44,810 bases of DNA from an uncultured Lachnospiraceae bacterium (GTDB lineage: Bacteria > Bacillota > Clostridia > Lachnospirales > Lachnospiraceae), in contig CAMOJK010000010.1 of the NCBI GenBank assembly GCA_946616835.1, positions 1 through 44,810 of the forward strand, written 5' to 3'. The stretch's first letter is position 1. Every line of letters begins with the position of its first letter. The position numbers were made by a program, and so were the translations under genes. Below are positions 18,599-28,185 of the stretch, in pieces. The notes below the pieces were generated by a model that saw only the letters and a list, made by a program, of their open reading frames with translations, had not been told where the DNA came from and made no database searches.

Positions 18599-20917
18599 TT
18601 ACTGTCTGTTATAATTGATCAGACATCCATCAAGGATTATCTCTCTCTCTGTATCTGTCAATCCGCCCAGCGCAAGAGTAAACTCCTTCACTCCGTCTGA
18701 AGTAACTGCATACGCCTTTATGCTGTCTGCCTTTTTCTCGACCTCTTCCCTGATTCCGGGGAGATATACATAGTCGAGATTTTTGAAAGGAAGCTCTCCC
18801 TCCGGGATAACGAAGGGAAGCATACCCCAGTTGATAAGGTTTGAACGGTATCTCTTGGTGGCATACTCGTTTGCGATATTTGCCCAGCCACCGAGTACCT
18901 TCTGGCAGGAAGCTGCCTGCTCACGGGCGGAACCGTCACCGGGCTTAACAGCAAAGATCGTGGAGCCTACACCAAGCTTTCTTACTGTAGATGTAACCTC
19001 TCCTTCAGCCACAGCAGTTCCGATCCCTTCTGCTCCGGAAACGTTCTGTTCTATCTTTGCTATAACAGCTGCAATCTCATCATATCCGTCTGCCGCTGTC
19101 TTTCCTGACTCAATGGATTTCTGTGCCTGCTGCACTTCCTTGGCACGTCCCACATATTCAGGATCCTTCCTTGAGAGAGTAAACTCAGCAAGTCCCAGGG
19201 GATTACTTCTATATGAAGAAGTCTCACCCGAAGGAATCAGCTCATCCGTAGTCGTTACCGGATCATGGATCTCGGAAACAACTTTAAGCAGGAGATTCTC
19301 GGGAAGCGGACTCATAGCCGGCCAGTCCTTGATATTGGGGCCGAACTTAACTTCAACACTTTCGTCAGCTACGCCGTGTGAATCAAACACCCTTCTGTCA
19401 TATATTGTCTTATCGAAACTGTATTTATATTTACCGATCTTCTCAGGCACTTCCGTAGCAGGTGTAAGGATACCCTTGTTCGCAGCAGTAGCTGCGATTG
19501 ATCTGGCATCCATAAGAGCAACAGATGCAATCTGACCGCTCTGTATCTTGGAGCCCTCTCTGTTGGGGAAATTTCTTGTCGAGTGACGGATGGAAAGCTC
19601 TCCATTCGCAGGTGTATCGCCTGCACCGAAGCAGGGACCGCAGAATGCAGTCTTAAGGATAGCACCTGTGGAAAGTATCTTAGCTGCCGCACCATTCCTG
19701 ATCAGCTCCATATATATGGGAACAGATGCAGGATATACGCTTAAGTTGAACTCGTCAGATCCTATGCTGGCTCCGTCAAGTATGTCGGCTGCCGCACAGA
19801 TATTCTCGAATCCGCCACCGGCACAGCCTGCGATGATACCCTGATCTACCAAAAGCTTTCCGTTCTTTATCTTATTCCTGAGATTAAATTCAACCTTGTC
19901 ACCGAAGCTTACCTTTGCCCTCTCCTCACACTCGGCAAGTATGTCATCAAGATTTGCATTAAGTTCTTCGATCGTATAAGCATTTGACGGATGGAAAGGA
20001 AGCGCTATCATGGGCTTTACTTTTGACAGATCCACTTCAACCACACCGTCATAGTAAGCAACGCCTTCAGGCTTAAGCTCCTTATAGTCCTCAGGCCTCT
20101 TATGTATATCATAGAAATCCTTTATCTCGTCATCTGTCTGCCATATTGATGAAAGGCAGGTGGTCTCTGTGGTCATTACATCCACACCGATACGGAAATC
20201 AGCACTTAATTTGGCCACTCCGGGACCTACAAATTCCATTACTTTATTCTTGACATAGCCGTTCTTGAATACAGCACCGATTATAGCAATTGCCACGTCC
20301 TGGGGACCTACGCCCTTTGCAGGCTCTCCCTTTAGATAAACGGCTACCACGCCCGGCATATCTATATCATATGTCTGGGAAAGAAGCTGTTTAACCAGCT
20401 CCGGTCCGCCTTCGCCCACAGCCATGGTACCCAGAGCACCATATCTCGTATGAGAGTCGGATCCGAGTATCATTCCGCCGCCGGTTGCAAGCATTTCCCT
20501 TGCGAACTGGTGGATGACAGCCATGTGAGGAGGAACGTATACTCCGCCGTATTTCTTGGCACAGGAAAGTCCGAATACATGGTCATCCTCATTTATGGTA
20601 CCACCTACTGCACAGAGTGAATTGTGGCAGTTGGTAAGCACATACGGAATCGGGAATTTGGTCAGTCCCGATGCCCTTGCAGTCTGTATTATGCCGACAA
20701 AAGTGATGTCATGGCTGGTCAGCTTATCGAATTTGATATTGAGTTTCTTATCATTTCCGGATTTATTGTGAGCCTGCAGAATAGAATAGGCTATAGTACC
20801 CTTTGCAGCTTCTTCTTTTGAAATGTCTTTTCCTGTCTTGCTCTTTAAGAGCGCCTCATCAGTTACGAGTTCTTCGCCGTTAACCAGGTATGCTCCGCCT
20901 TCGTAAAGTTTGATCAT
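18599..20917 (-). CDS. Aconitase-family hydratase
   Basis: [4Fe-4S] hydro-lyase, 772 residues. The cluster cysteines appear as the single Cys in [13 protein letters not shown] and the pair CGPC in [11 protein letters not shown]. Substrate-loop patterns include [20 protein letters not shown] near residue 150 and a swivel domain from about 600 ([13 protein letters not shown]). It resembles the less-studied putative hydratase branch (E. coli YbhJ-like) more than AcnA or AcnB, so the substrate may be citrate or another acid. AGGAGA precedes the ATG, and a promoter lies at 20989-21017. The sugar genes follow with no clear terminator, so partial readthrough is likely. Confidence 0.88.
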   Translation of the reverse strand: MIKLYEGGAYLVNGEELVTDEALLKSKTGKDISKEEAAKGTIAYSILQAHNKSGNDKKLNIKFDKLTSHDITFVGIIQTARASGLTKFPIPYVLTNCHNSLCAVGGTINEDDHVFGLSCAKKYGGVYVPPHMAVIHQFAREMLATGGGMILGSDSHTRYGALGTMAVGEGGPELVKQLLSQTYDIDMPGVVAVYLKGEPAKGVGPQDVAIAIIGAVFKNGYVKNKVMEFVGPGVAKLSADFRIGVDVMTTETTCLSSIWQTDDEIKDFYDIHKRPEDYKELKPEGVAYYDGVVEVDLSKVKPMIALPFHPSNAYTIEELNANLDDILAECEERAKVSFGDKVEFNLRNKIKNGKLLVDQGIIAGCAGGGFENICAAADILDGASIGSDEFNLSVYPASVPIYMELIRNGAAAKILSTGAILKTAFCGPCFGAGDTPANGELSIRHSTRNFPNREGSKIQSGQIASVALMDARSIAATAANKGILTPATEVPEKIGKYKYSFDKTIYDRRVFDSHGVADESVEVKFGPNIKDWPAMSPLPENLLLKVVSEIHDPVTTTDELIPSGETSSYRSNPLGLAEFTLSRKDPEYVGRAKEVQQAQKSIESGKTAADGYDEIAAVIAKIEQNVSGAEGIGTAVAEGEVTSTVRKLGVGSTIFAVKPGDGSAREQAASCQKVLGGWANIANEYATKRYRSNLINWGMLPFVIPEGELPFKNLDYVYLPGIREEVEKKADSIKAYAVTSDGVKEFTLALGGLTDTEREIILDGCLINYNRQ

Positions 20918-20988
20918 CTTTTGTCTCCTCTTCCCTGTCCTGTTTTCAATATAAATCTACCCCGACACGGGCTTGATTTCACTACTGT

Positions 20989-21017
20989 ATTATACTTTAA
21001 TTCATTATATTTTTAAA
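20989..21017 (-). promoter_or_regulatory. Promoter of the hydratase gene
   Basis: On the minus strand TTTAAA (21012-21017) and TATAAT (20989-20994) are separated by 17 bases, about 70 bases before the ATG. It may drive the whole hydratase-sugar gene set. Confidence 0.55.
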
Positions 21018-21029
21018 GTTCGCCGGTAA

Positions 21030-21956
21030 TCACCCGAATCCCAGCGCATATACTACTATCACCGCTATTCCAAGCACTATCCTGTATATTCCGAAAGGCT
21101 TGAAATCATGACGCTTTACATATCCCATGAGGAACTTAACAGCCAGAAGAGATACGCCGAAGGCCACCACGGAGCTGACTAAAACTATCGCGATCTGCAT
21201 GCCGTTAAAATCCAGCCCCTTACCGAGATACTTTACGAGCTTTAAAAGGCTGGCTCCAAACATCGTAGGTATGGCAAGGTAAAAAGTGTATTCCGCTGCG
21301 ATGGTTCTTGACATTCCAAGCAGGAGTGCTCCGATTATGCAGGCACCTGACCTGCTGGTCCCCGGAAGGATCCCGGCTATCAGCTGGCAGAGTCCTATCA
21401 CAAATGCGGACATGAAGGTTATCTCGCTAATATTCCGGATCACAGGTTTTTCCCTGCCTTTTACTATTTCTACTATTATAAAGACAATACCCACAAGCAC
21501 CAGCATGATACCTACGATCAGGGGTTTGAAATCCGCCGTTATGCTTTCCACCCAATCGTCTAAAAGCAGACCGTAGAGAAGTCCCGGAATACAGGCCACG
21601 GCTATCTTTATCCACATAAAGAATATGTCCCTCTTTATCACCAGATCCCCTGCGATAAACCAGTAGTGATCCTCAAGATCACCAACCTTTATCTTTATCT
21701 CGTCTTTTTTCTGCAGACCGAAGGGCCAAATTTCCTTAAAGAAGAGTATGAGTATGGCGAGTATGGCTCCCAGCTGTATAACCACATCATAAAACTCCAT
21801 GAATGCGGCCTGCTCCTCTGCCGTCCCCGGCAGGTCAAAGCTCACCACTTCATTCAAAAGGATCAGATGTCCCGTGCTGGAAATGGGCAGCCACTCAGTG
21901 ATGCCCTCCACTATTCCGAATAATACTGCTTTTAAAATTTCGATCAATGCTTCCAT
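21030..21956 (-). CDS. uppP: Undecaprenyl-diphosphatase
   Basis: Recycles the undecaprenyl carrier used in peptidoglycan and surface-glycan synthesis and is linked to bacitracin resistance. The two conserved motifs of the BacA/UppP family are seen: GIVEGITEWLPISSTGHLIL near residue 15 and LPGTSRSGA near 208. About eight membrane segments cover the chain. The length of 308 is somewhat above the usual 270-285 because of a soluble insertion near 75-105. AAGGAAGT precedes the ATG. It lies 15 bases after the aminotransferase gene and is probably cotranscribed. Confidence 0.95.
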   Translation of the reverse strand: MEALIEILKAVLFGIVEGITEWLPISSTGHLILLNEVVSFDLPGTAEEQAAFMEFYDVVIQLGAILAILILFFKEIWPFGLQKKDEIKIKVGDLEDHYWFIAGDLVIKRDIFFMWIKIAVACIPGLLYGLLLDDWVESITADFKPLIVGIMLVLVGIVFIIVEIVKGREKPVIRNISEITFMSAFVIGLCQLIAGILPGTSRSGACIIGALLLGMSRTIAAEYTFYLAIPTMFGASLLKLVKYLGKGLDFNGMQIAIVLVSSVVAFGVSLLAVKFLMGYVKRHDFKPFGIYRIVLGIAVIVVYALGFG

Positions 21957-21971
21957 TATTTAACTTCCTTA

Positions 21972-23165
21972 TTATTTTGCCCCGTACTCGTTTTTTACAA
22001 ATCTCTCCAGCGCAGGCAGTGAACGCTCAACCTTTTCAGTATCTATGCAATACGCCATCCTGAAGTACCCCGGGGCACCAAAAGTATCTCCGGGCACAAG
22101 GATCAGGTCATATTTCTTCGCCTTTTCACAGAATATTTTTGCATCCTCTTCCATTGCCTTGGGGAAAATGTAAAAAGTTCCGCCCGGCTTAACTACTTCA
22201 AAGCCAAGCTCAACCAGCTTATTATATATCAGATTCATATTTTTCTCATATACAGAAAGGTCGCTGGTCATTGATACACATCTGGCCACTGCCATCTGTA
22301 TTATGGAGGAGGGACAGTTGTGGCCGATCCCTCTTGATACCTGTACACACATCGGCACTATCATGTCTGCATCCTTCGCTGCGGGATTTACAGCCACATA
22401 GCCTATACGCTCTCCGGGAATGGAAAGGGATTTGGAGTAGCTGTAGCAGGAAAGAGTATTATCATAAAATCCGGACACGTAAGGTGCATCTACGCCCTCA
22501 AAAACTATCTCCCTGTAGGGTTCGTCCGAAATGATAAATATCTCATGTCCGTATTCCTTCTGCTTATCTTCAAGTATATGTGCCAGTTTTTTTAATGTAT
22601 CTGAAGAATAAACCACTCCGGAGGGATTGTTCGGAGTGTTTATGAGCACCGCCTGAACATTCTTATTCATGAGCTTTTCAAATTCATCAAAATTTATCTG
22701 AAATGATGAAGTATCTGCAGACACTACTTTCAGCACCGCACCAGTCTGTTCTATATACGGTCTGTATTCGGGAAAGAAGGGGGCAAATGTGATAACTTCA
22801 TCGCCGGGTTCCGTCACACATCTTACAGCATGGGCAATAGCCGATGCGGCAGCGGATGTCATAAATATGTGCTTCTGTTCATAGGTCAGTCCGAAACGCG
22901 CCTTCAGAGAAGCTGCCACTATCGACCGCACTTCCGGATTTCCTGGATTTGGACTGTATCCGTGAAGCTGTGAAGAAGTAAGTTCCTCAGTCAGCTCACG
23001 TATGGCTTTATTGAATTCATCGGGCACCGGTACGGAAGGGTTTCCAAGGCTGTAATCAAAAACATTTTCGTAGCCTATCTCTTTACCTCGCTCGGTTGCA
23101 TATACCGAAAGCTCACGTATTACTGACGGAGCACCGCACATCTTTTTATATTTTTCCGATATCAT
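21972..23165 (-). CDS. Class I/II pyridoxal-phosphate aminotransferase
   Basis: Transfers amino groups between an amino acid and a 2-oxo acid. NTPNNPSGV, the SDEPYRE loop (aspartate and tyrosine for the cofactor) and the Schiff-base lysine in YSYSKSLSIPGERIGY are in order. The C-terminal PGDTFGAPGYFRMAYC supplies the substrate-binding arginine. The 397-residue length is normal. AAGGAGAG precedes the ATG. It belongs to the aspartate-aminotransferase-like group (AspC/PatA type); the exact substrate cannot be fixed from sequence. Confidence 0.92.
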   Translation of the reverse strand: MISEKYKKMCGAPSVIRELSVYATERGKEIGYENVFDYSLGNPSVPVPDEFNKAIRELTEELTSSQLHGYSPNPGNPEVRSIVAASLKARFGLTYEQKHIFMTSAAASAIAHAVRCVTEPGDEVITFAPFFPEYRPYIEQTGAVLKVVSADTSSFQINFDEFEKLMNKNVQAVLINTPNNPSGVVYSSDTLKKLAHILEDKQKEYGHEIFIISDEPYREIVFEGVDAPYVSGFYDNTLSCYSYSKSLSIPGERIGYVAVNPAAKDADMIVPMCVQVSRGIGHNCPSSIIQMAVARCVSMTSDLSVYEKNMNLIYNKLVELGFEVVKPGGTFYIFPKAMEEDAKIFCEKAKKYDLILVPGDTFGAPGYFRMAYCIDTEKVERSLPALERFVKNEYGAK

Positions 23166-23278
23166 AGTCTCTCTCCTTGTTCATTATTTCAGCATGCATC
23201 CAAACTCTTTTCTTTTTATCCGTTGCAGGCAGCATATTGCTTTACAAAATCCATATGCATCTTTGCAGGATGTAAAAT

Positions 23279-24883
23279 TCACAAAAGCGGGCTGGTTATC
23301 TTAAACAGCTCCTGCAATACTTTCTGTAAGAACGGACGATGTTTCCATGTAAGATAATCTATTTCCTTACTCTTTTCAAAAGATGCCTGTATATTGTCCT
23401 TTATCTCCTCCACAACATCTGACCTTGACAGGAACACACCATTTTCATGATGGGTATGCATGCTTCTGAAATCCATATTTATGGTACCGCATATGGCACA
23501 CTCATCATCAGCAACTATATCCTTCTCATGTATGAAGCCCGGCTGGTATTCATATATCCTCACGCCGTTCTGCAAAAGCTTTCCGTAGTTGGATACGGTT
23601 ACCATATATACATACCATTTGTCATAAATGTGCGGCGTGATGATACGCACATCCACTCCGCTCTTGGCAGCATCTATGAGATAATCTGTCATCCTGCTGT
23701 CCAGCACAAGGTATGGAGTAGTGATATACACATAATCCCTTGCCTTTGAGATCATTCTGAGGTAAGCACCCTCTACTGTATTGTAGGGCGACTTGTGGGG
23801 TCCTCCCGAAAACGGCTGCACGAAGCCTTCATCAAACACTTCCCATCTGGGCTTAAAATTTTCCGGATGCAGTTCTATGGTCCGCGAACAGTCTTCCCAC
23901 ATCATAAGGAAAATATTCGTAAGCGACCAGACAGCCTCGCCCTCCAGGCGGATCATACTGTCCTTCCACTCAGATCCCCCAAAGCGACGGATCAGGTTCA
24001 CATATTCATCAGCAAGATTGCATCCTCCGGTATATCCGATAGTCCCGTCCACCACCATGATCTTCTGGTGATTACGGTAATTAAAGTTAATGGAAGAAAT
24101 TCGCTTATGTATAGGCTTGAAGGATTCAAACTTCACGCCCTCAGCCCGGAGTTTCTTCCGCATACCTATGGTATCCATAAAGATACTGCCGAAATCATCA
24201 ACCATTATGCGTACATCTACATTCTGGTGAGCCTTTTCTATCAACGCCTCTTCAACTTCCTGCCACCATTCACCGTCATAGACGATAAAAAATTCCATAA
24301 AGATGCTGTGCTCTGCCCGCTTAAGGTCATTTACGAAATCGTCTTTCAGCTCACTTGTGCCAATAGGATAATATTTCTGCTTCGTATTCTGGTATACAGG
24401 AAAACCGTCTCCTGCTATATACCTTGATATCTGTATCTTATTAGGATGCACCTGGGCCAGCTCTTCAAGCTGCCATCTGTTCTTTGGAAGCCTGGCGTGA
24501 GCTTCCCTTTCACGTTCCCTGAGCCTTGAATTTACCAGAAAATCTTTTCTGGCGCTTCCCCAAAAGAAATACAGTATAAATCCAAATCCCGGAAGCACCA
24601 GCAGGATAACTATCCAAAATATCCTGTTATACGCATCATGGTTTACCAGTGCAAAGGCAACTATTACCGACAGTATTTCAACCACAAAATAAATCTTTAG
24701 GGCGTCCGTTCTCAGCCAGTATGTCAGCGCCGCTATAAAAAACACCTGAAGAAAAAGTACCGCCAGAACTGAGGCTGAGCGGACGATTCCCAGATACTTT
24801 GCCCGGCGTTTATCAAAACGCTTAGAGGTTATTTCTTTTTTTTCAGTGGTTGTTATTCCGTTACCCATTACAGCACACGCCAT
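23279..24883 (-). CDS. cls: Cardiolipin synthase (phospholipase D family)
   Basis: Joins phosphatidylglycerol units in the membrane. Two N-terminal transmembrane helices (about 33-90) and a third short one are followed by two HKD-type phospholipase D motifs: HQKIMVVDGTIGYTGG and HEKDIVADDECAICGT. The length of 534 is slightly above the usual 480-510 because of an N-terminal basic extension. The start is uncertain: ATG 24883 or 24868, both with weak ribosome binding sites; GTG 24892 is also in frame. A 25-base gap from the D-2-hydroxyacid dehydrogenase stop suggests no separate regulation is needed. Confidence 0.93.
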   Translation of the reverse strand: MACAVMGNGITTTEKKEITSKRFDKRRAKYLGIVRSASVLAVLFLQVFFIAALTYWLRTDALKIYFVVEILSVIVAFALVNHDAYNRIFWIVILLVLPGFGFILYFFWGSARKDFLVNSRLREREREAHARLPKNRWQLEELAQVHPNKIQISRYIAGDGFPVYQNTKQKYYPIGTSELKDDFVNDLKRAEHSIFMEFFIVYDGEWWQEVEEALIEKAHQNVDVRIMVDDFGSIFMDTIGMRKKLRAEGVKFESFKPIHKRISSINFNYRNHQKIMVVDGTIGYTGGCNLADEYVNLIRRFGGSEWKDSMIRLEGEAVWSLTNIFLMMWEDCSRTIELHPENFKPRWEVFDEGFVQPFSGGPHKSPYNTVEGAYLRMISKARDYVYITTPYLVLDSRMTDYLIDAAKSGVDVRIITPHIYDKWYVYMVTVSNYGKLLQNGVRIYEYQPGFIHEKDIVADDECAICGTINMDFRSMHTHHENGVFLSRSDVVEEIKDNIQASFEKSKEIDYLTWKHRPFLQKVLQELFKITSPLL

Positions 24884-24917
24884 CGGATACACTTTTTCAA
24901 AGCAAAAGATAGCAGTT

Positions 24918-25871
24918 CTATACTATGCGATTCCTGGACTCACCCTTTATGTAGCTTCGTATATTCTCGACACATTCACTTACGCATCTGTTGCGGGCTT
25001 CTGTACTCGCCCAGGCCATATGCGGAGTAATTAACAAGCGGCTTGAATCCTGTATCTCCATCAGGGGATTGTCTTTTGCGATGGGTTCCTGTTCTATAAC
25101 ATCCAGCCCGGCTGCCGCTATGGAGCCATTTTTAAGCGCCTGCGCCAGATCAGCATTGTTTACCACTTTGCCTCTGGCTACATTTATAAGTATGGCCGTT
25201 TTCTTCATTTTGCTTAACGCTTCGGAATTAATCAGATATTTTGTTTTATCATTTAAGGGACAATGGAGCGATATCACATCCGAACGAGAAAGCAGCTCAT
25301 CAAAGCTTACCTGTTCGTACTTATCACTCTTTGAACCTGAGGTTGAATAATGAATGACATGAGCACCGAATGCAGAAGCCACCTCCGCTACCCGTGAGCC
25401 GATACTTCCCATACCGGCAATACCCCAGGTCTTACCGGACAGTTCTGTAAAATGCCTGTCATAATGTGTAAACATAGGCTGCGCCGCGTATGCACCGCTT
25501 TTTACATATTCATCATAATAAGGAAGATTCTCCGAAAGATAGAAAAACAAGGCGAAAGTATGCTGAACCACCGCCTCCGTCGAATATCCGCTGACATTGC
25601 AAACGGCAATGCCCCGCCTTTTGCAATACTCTATATCTATATTGTCGTATCCTGTGGCAAATTCACAGATAAGTTTTACATTATCTGCACCGGATAGAGT
25701 AGATTCATTAAGCGGCATCTTGTTGGCTATCACTATATCCGCATCCGTAATGCGCTCTGACACCGTTTCAGCTGTAGTGTCAGTATATGCCGTTACTTCA
25801 CCGAACTCACCTATCGAATCTACAGAAACATCCGGTCCCACGCTGTTTCTTTCAAGTATCACAATCTTCAC
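24918..25871 (-). CDS. D-2-hydroxyacid dehydrogenase
   Basis: NAD-dependent reduction of 2-oxo acids. The catalytic arginine is in FATGYDNID-type context with INVARGKVV, the glutamate lies in DVIEQEP and the histidine in TPHMAW. The nucleotide-binding GMGSIGSRVAEV lies in the middle. The start is a GTG at 25871, preceded by GAGGTGG; an upstream frame to 25910 overlaps the promoter and is not used. A good promoter lies at 25918-25947. It may be glycerate, lactate or hydroxypyruvate specific; undetermined. Confidence 0.92.
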   Translation of the reverse strand: MKIVILERNSVGPDVSVDSIGEFGEVTAYTDTTAETVSERITDADIVIANKMPLNESTLSGADNVKLICEFATGYDNIDIEYCKRRGIAVCNVSGYSTEAVVQHTFALFFYLSENLPYYDEYVKSGAYAAQPMFTHYDRHFTELSGKTWGIAGMGSIGSRVAEVASAFGAHVIHYSTSGSKSDKYEQVSFDELLSRSDVISLHCPLNDKTKYLINSEALSKMKKTAILINVARGKVVNNADLAQALKNGSIAAAGLDVIEQEPIAKDNPLMEIQDSSRLLITPHMAWASTEARNRCVSECVENIRSYIKGESRNRIV

Positions 25872-25917
25872 AAATCCACCTCGCACAGTCTTACAAGCCG
25901 TTGCCGGCACAACTCAT

Positions 25918-25947
25918 ATTCTACTCTATTTTGCACGAGGCGGTCAA
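25918..25947 (-). promoter_or_regulatory. Promoter of the D-2-hydroxyacid dehydrogenase gene
   Basis: TTGACC (25942-25947) and TAGAAT (25918-25923) on the minus strand, spacing 18, about 47 bases before the GTG. Confidence 0.6.
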
Positions 25948-25993
25948 ATATCTTGCTTCATCATATGAAAGCTAACAGCATCCGGACATGCAT

Positions 25994-26158
25994 CTAATCA
26001 GCAGTTTCTTCCTGATTATGCTCTTCAGGCTGTGTTGAATAGTGTTCACACGGCTTGAATATAAAGATAAGCAGCTTACCATACTTAGATGAATCTCCGT
26101 TTAAACATACACCATTCTGTGCATAATAACAACTAGAGCACTTTTTCCGTTCTTCCAT
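25994..26158 (-). CDS. Small cysteine-rich protein, 54 aa
   Basis: Four cysteines at residues 7, 10, 18 and 37 in the pattern CSSC...GVC...PCEHY could bind zinc or an iron-sulfur cluster. The tail is acidic (EEHNQEETAD). GGAGGT lies just upstream of the ATG, so translation is likely. It is divergent from the MATE fusion gene, with a shared 14-base palindrome between the promoters. I do not recognise a family with a known role. Confidence 0.65.
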   Translation of the reverse strand: MEERKKCSSCYYAQNGVCLNGDSSKYGKLLIFIFKPCEHYSTQPEEHNQEETAD

Positions 26159-26183
26159 AATATTACCTCCACACCCGATGTGT

Positions 26184-26208
26184 ATTATAGCACTCATAAT
26201 CGATTATG
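26184..26208. promoter_or_regulatory. -10 box and 14-bp palindrome, candidate operator
   Basis: The minus-strand TATAAT (26184-26189) for the small cysteine-rich protein is followed upstream by CATAATCGATTATG (26195-26208), a perfect palindrome sitting where a repressor could block its -35 region. The same site lies about 60 bases upstream of the MATE promoter. Confidence 0.45.
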
Positions 26209-26263
26209 GCTATTTATATATGAGCAAACTGTCTCTATTAGCTCTCGAAAAAACAGATTTTTC

Positions 26264-26272
26264 TGATATAAT
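26264..26272 (+). promoter_or_regulatory. Extended -10 promoter of the MATE-ATPase operon
   Basis: TGATATAAT matches the extended -10 pattern TGnTATAAT about 100 bases before the chosen start. The -35 region is poor, as is usual with extended -10 promoters. Confidence 0.5.
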
Positions 26273-26374
26273 ATATTTCTGCAAGCAGGATTATACCGCC
26301 GCATATTGCGAAACGACTGAGCAGAATCGGATGTGAAGTTGTTTTGCAGTAAACATGGAGTTTGGAATATATTT

Positions 26375-28111
26375 ATGTTTGTGAAAAAGAAAAATAAAAA
26401 ATTCCAAATACTATACGATCTGTATTTTCAGCTTGTCACGGTCAACATTCTGATCAATATGATTCAACCCTGCAATCAGCTGGTAGATACAATTATTACC
26501 GGAAAATCACTGGGTGCAGAGGCTCTTAAAGTATATGCTCTTTTTCTCCCTATGAACTCCTTTTTGCTGGCAATAAGCTGTGTATTATCAAAGGGTGCAC
26601 AGGTATCAACCTCTCACTCAATTGGAAAAGGAGATTTCAAAGTCTCCAACTGCATTGTAAGTACTACATTGTTCTTAAGTGCATTTTGTTCTCTTATATT
26701 TTCGTTACTCTGTTTTATACTTTCTGAGAAAATTGCCTTTATACTGGGGAGCGGTTCTCTAACAGACCAGGTATCCGGTTATATCCGCACCTACTCCATA
26801 GGCATAGCACCGGCAATTCTCCTGGATATCTTCATGTGCCTTATGCAGCTTGAAGGCAGAAAGAAGCTTGTAATTATAGGTTCTCTCTGTGTTTTTGCCG
26901 TCAACGCATTAGGAGATTTAGCCAATATATTCATCTTTAAAAAAGGCGTTGCAGGTATGGCATTTGCCACTTCTGCCTCCAACATTACAGGCTGTTTGTT
27001 ATTAGGTCTTTTCTTTATCAAAAGGTCCTCACTTTTTAATATCAGTATAAAGAATTTCAACGGGCTATATCTACGCCAAATCCTGAAGAACGGCTTTCCT
27101 TCTCTGGCATATTATGGCAGTCTTGTGATCCGTACAACATTTATGAATATTCTTATTCTTAATACCTTCGGCAAGGATGTACTCGTACCGATGCTGGTAT
27201 TTACTAATTTTGGAACATTTGCAGATGTGCTGATAGGAGGACATGGCGATTCTGTACTCGTTATGAGCGGAATATTGTATGGCGAAAAAGATAAAAAAGG
27301 AGCAGCTTCTTTACTCAAGATTTCAATTATATCCGGCACGATCATGATGTTTGCAGCAGGAGCTTTAACCGCATACTTCTCTATGCCGTTAGCAAAGATC
27401 TTTTTAGAAGAAAACGATATGGCTTTCGCTCCTCAATCTGCCAGAGCTTTAGTCCTGGCAGCCTTTTATCTTGTACCGGACATCATATCATGCATCGAAA
27501 AAAAATATATCCAGGGAATCGGAAACGGAACATATGTTGCGGTTACAAACTTTTTATACAATGTTCCGATCGTGTGTGCTTTGACCATCGTTCTTATCAA
27601 TACAATCGGGACAGACAGTTTGTTCCTTTCATTTACCGGCTGTTATCTGGTAGCCGCCATAGTAAACACCATATACATAATCTTCTTCTCATTTAAAAGA
27701 TTTGAATCCGAGGATTACAAGATCATATCCTTCACGGTAAACGATCTTAAAGAATGCATCAATGTATCCGAGCATATACACAACTATTGCCGTGAGAATG
27801 GATTAGATAATAAAAAGAGCTATCTTATCAGTCTGTTCACTGAAGAAATATGTAAAAATATCATTATCCATGGATTTGATAAAAAGCGCAGCAATTCTAT
27901 TGTTATAAAGCTTCTCCTATTAAATGATAAGACCACACTTTGCATCAAGGATAACTGTGTGCTTTTTGATCCGGTACATTATTATGAAACCATGAAAGAA
28001 GTTCCCGGGGGTACGGCAGACGGTATCGGTATTAAACTGCTGATGAAGATGTCGAAGAATGTCAAATATACTACCGGCTTTAAACTGAATAATCTTATGA
28101 TTGAGGTATGA
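26375..28111 (+). CDS. MATE-family transporter fused to a GHKL (RsbW-like) ATPase domain
   Basis: The first about 440 residues form a MATE-type multidrug/metabolite exporter of about 12 helices (QPCNQLVDTIITGKSLGAEAL at the start, typical of the superfamily). The last about 130 residues are a soluble domain of the RsbW/SpoIIAB HATPase_c_2 type. It has an N-box TEEICKNIIIHG (Glu, Asn and His retained), a G1-type segment IKDNCVLFDP, and a G2-type GGTADGIGIKLL followed by LNNLMIEV. The nucleotide site therefore looks usable. The start is uncertain: ATG 26375 (GGAG 12 bases upstream) or GTG 26333. It is the first gene of an operon with two redox flavoproteins. A second fusion of the same design lies at 39240-40964. 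Confidence 0.85.
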   Translation: MFVKKKNKKFQILYDLYFQLVTVNILINMIQPCNQLVDTIITGKSLGAEALKVYALFLPMNSFLLAISCVLSKGAQVSTSHSIGKGDFKVSNCIVSTTLFLSAFCSLIFSLLCFILSEKIAFILGSGSLTDQVSGYIRTYSIGIAPAILLDIFMCLMQLEGRKKLVIIGSLCVFAVNALGDLANIFIFKKGVAGMAFATSASNITGCLLLGLFFIKRSSLFNISIKNFNGLYLRQILKNGFPSLAYYGSLVIRTTFMNILILNTFGKDVLVPMLVFTNFGTFADVLIGGHGDSVLVMSGILYGEKDKKGAASLLKISIISGTIMMFAAGALTAYFSMPLAKIFLEENDMAFAPQSARALVLAAFYLVPDIISCIEKKYIQGIGNGTYVAVTNFLYNVPIVCALTIVLINTIGTDSLFLSFTGCYLVAAIVNTIYIIFFSFKRFESEDYKIISFTVNDLKECINVSEHIHNYCRENGLDNKKSYLISLFTEEICKNIIIHGFDKKRSNSIVIKLLLLNDKTTLCIKDNCVLFDPVHYYETMKEVPGGTADGIGIKLLMKMSKNVKYTTGFKLNNLMIEV

Positions 28112-28185
28112 ATCGGTCACATAAACAGATCGGATAATATGTTATATTTCCGTAAAGAAAGTGTCCGCAATGAAAAGGAGAAAAC

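Noticed and set aside
18783-19535. Long plus-strand frame of 250 codons
   Set aside because: Lies wholly antisense to the hydratase, whose conserved motifs fix the true strand.
23795-24427. Plus-strand frame of 210 codons
   Set aside because: Shadow of cardiolipin synthase; no family motifs.
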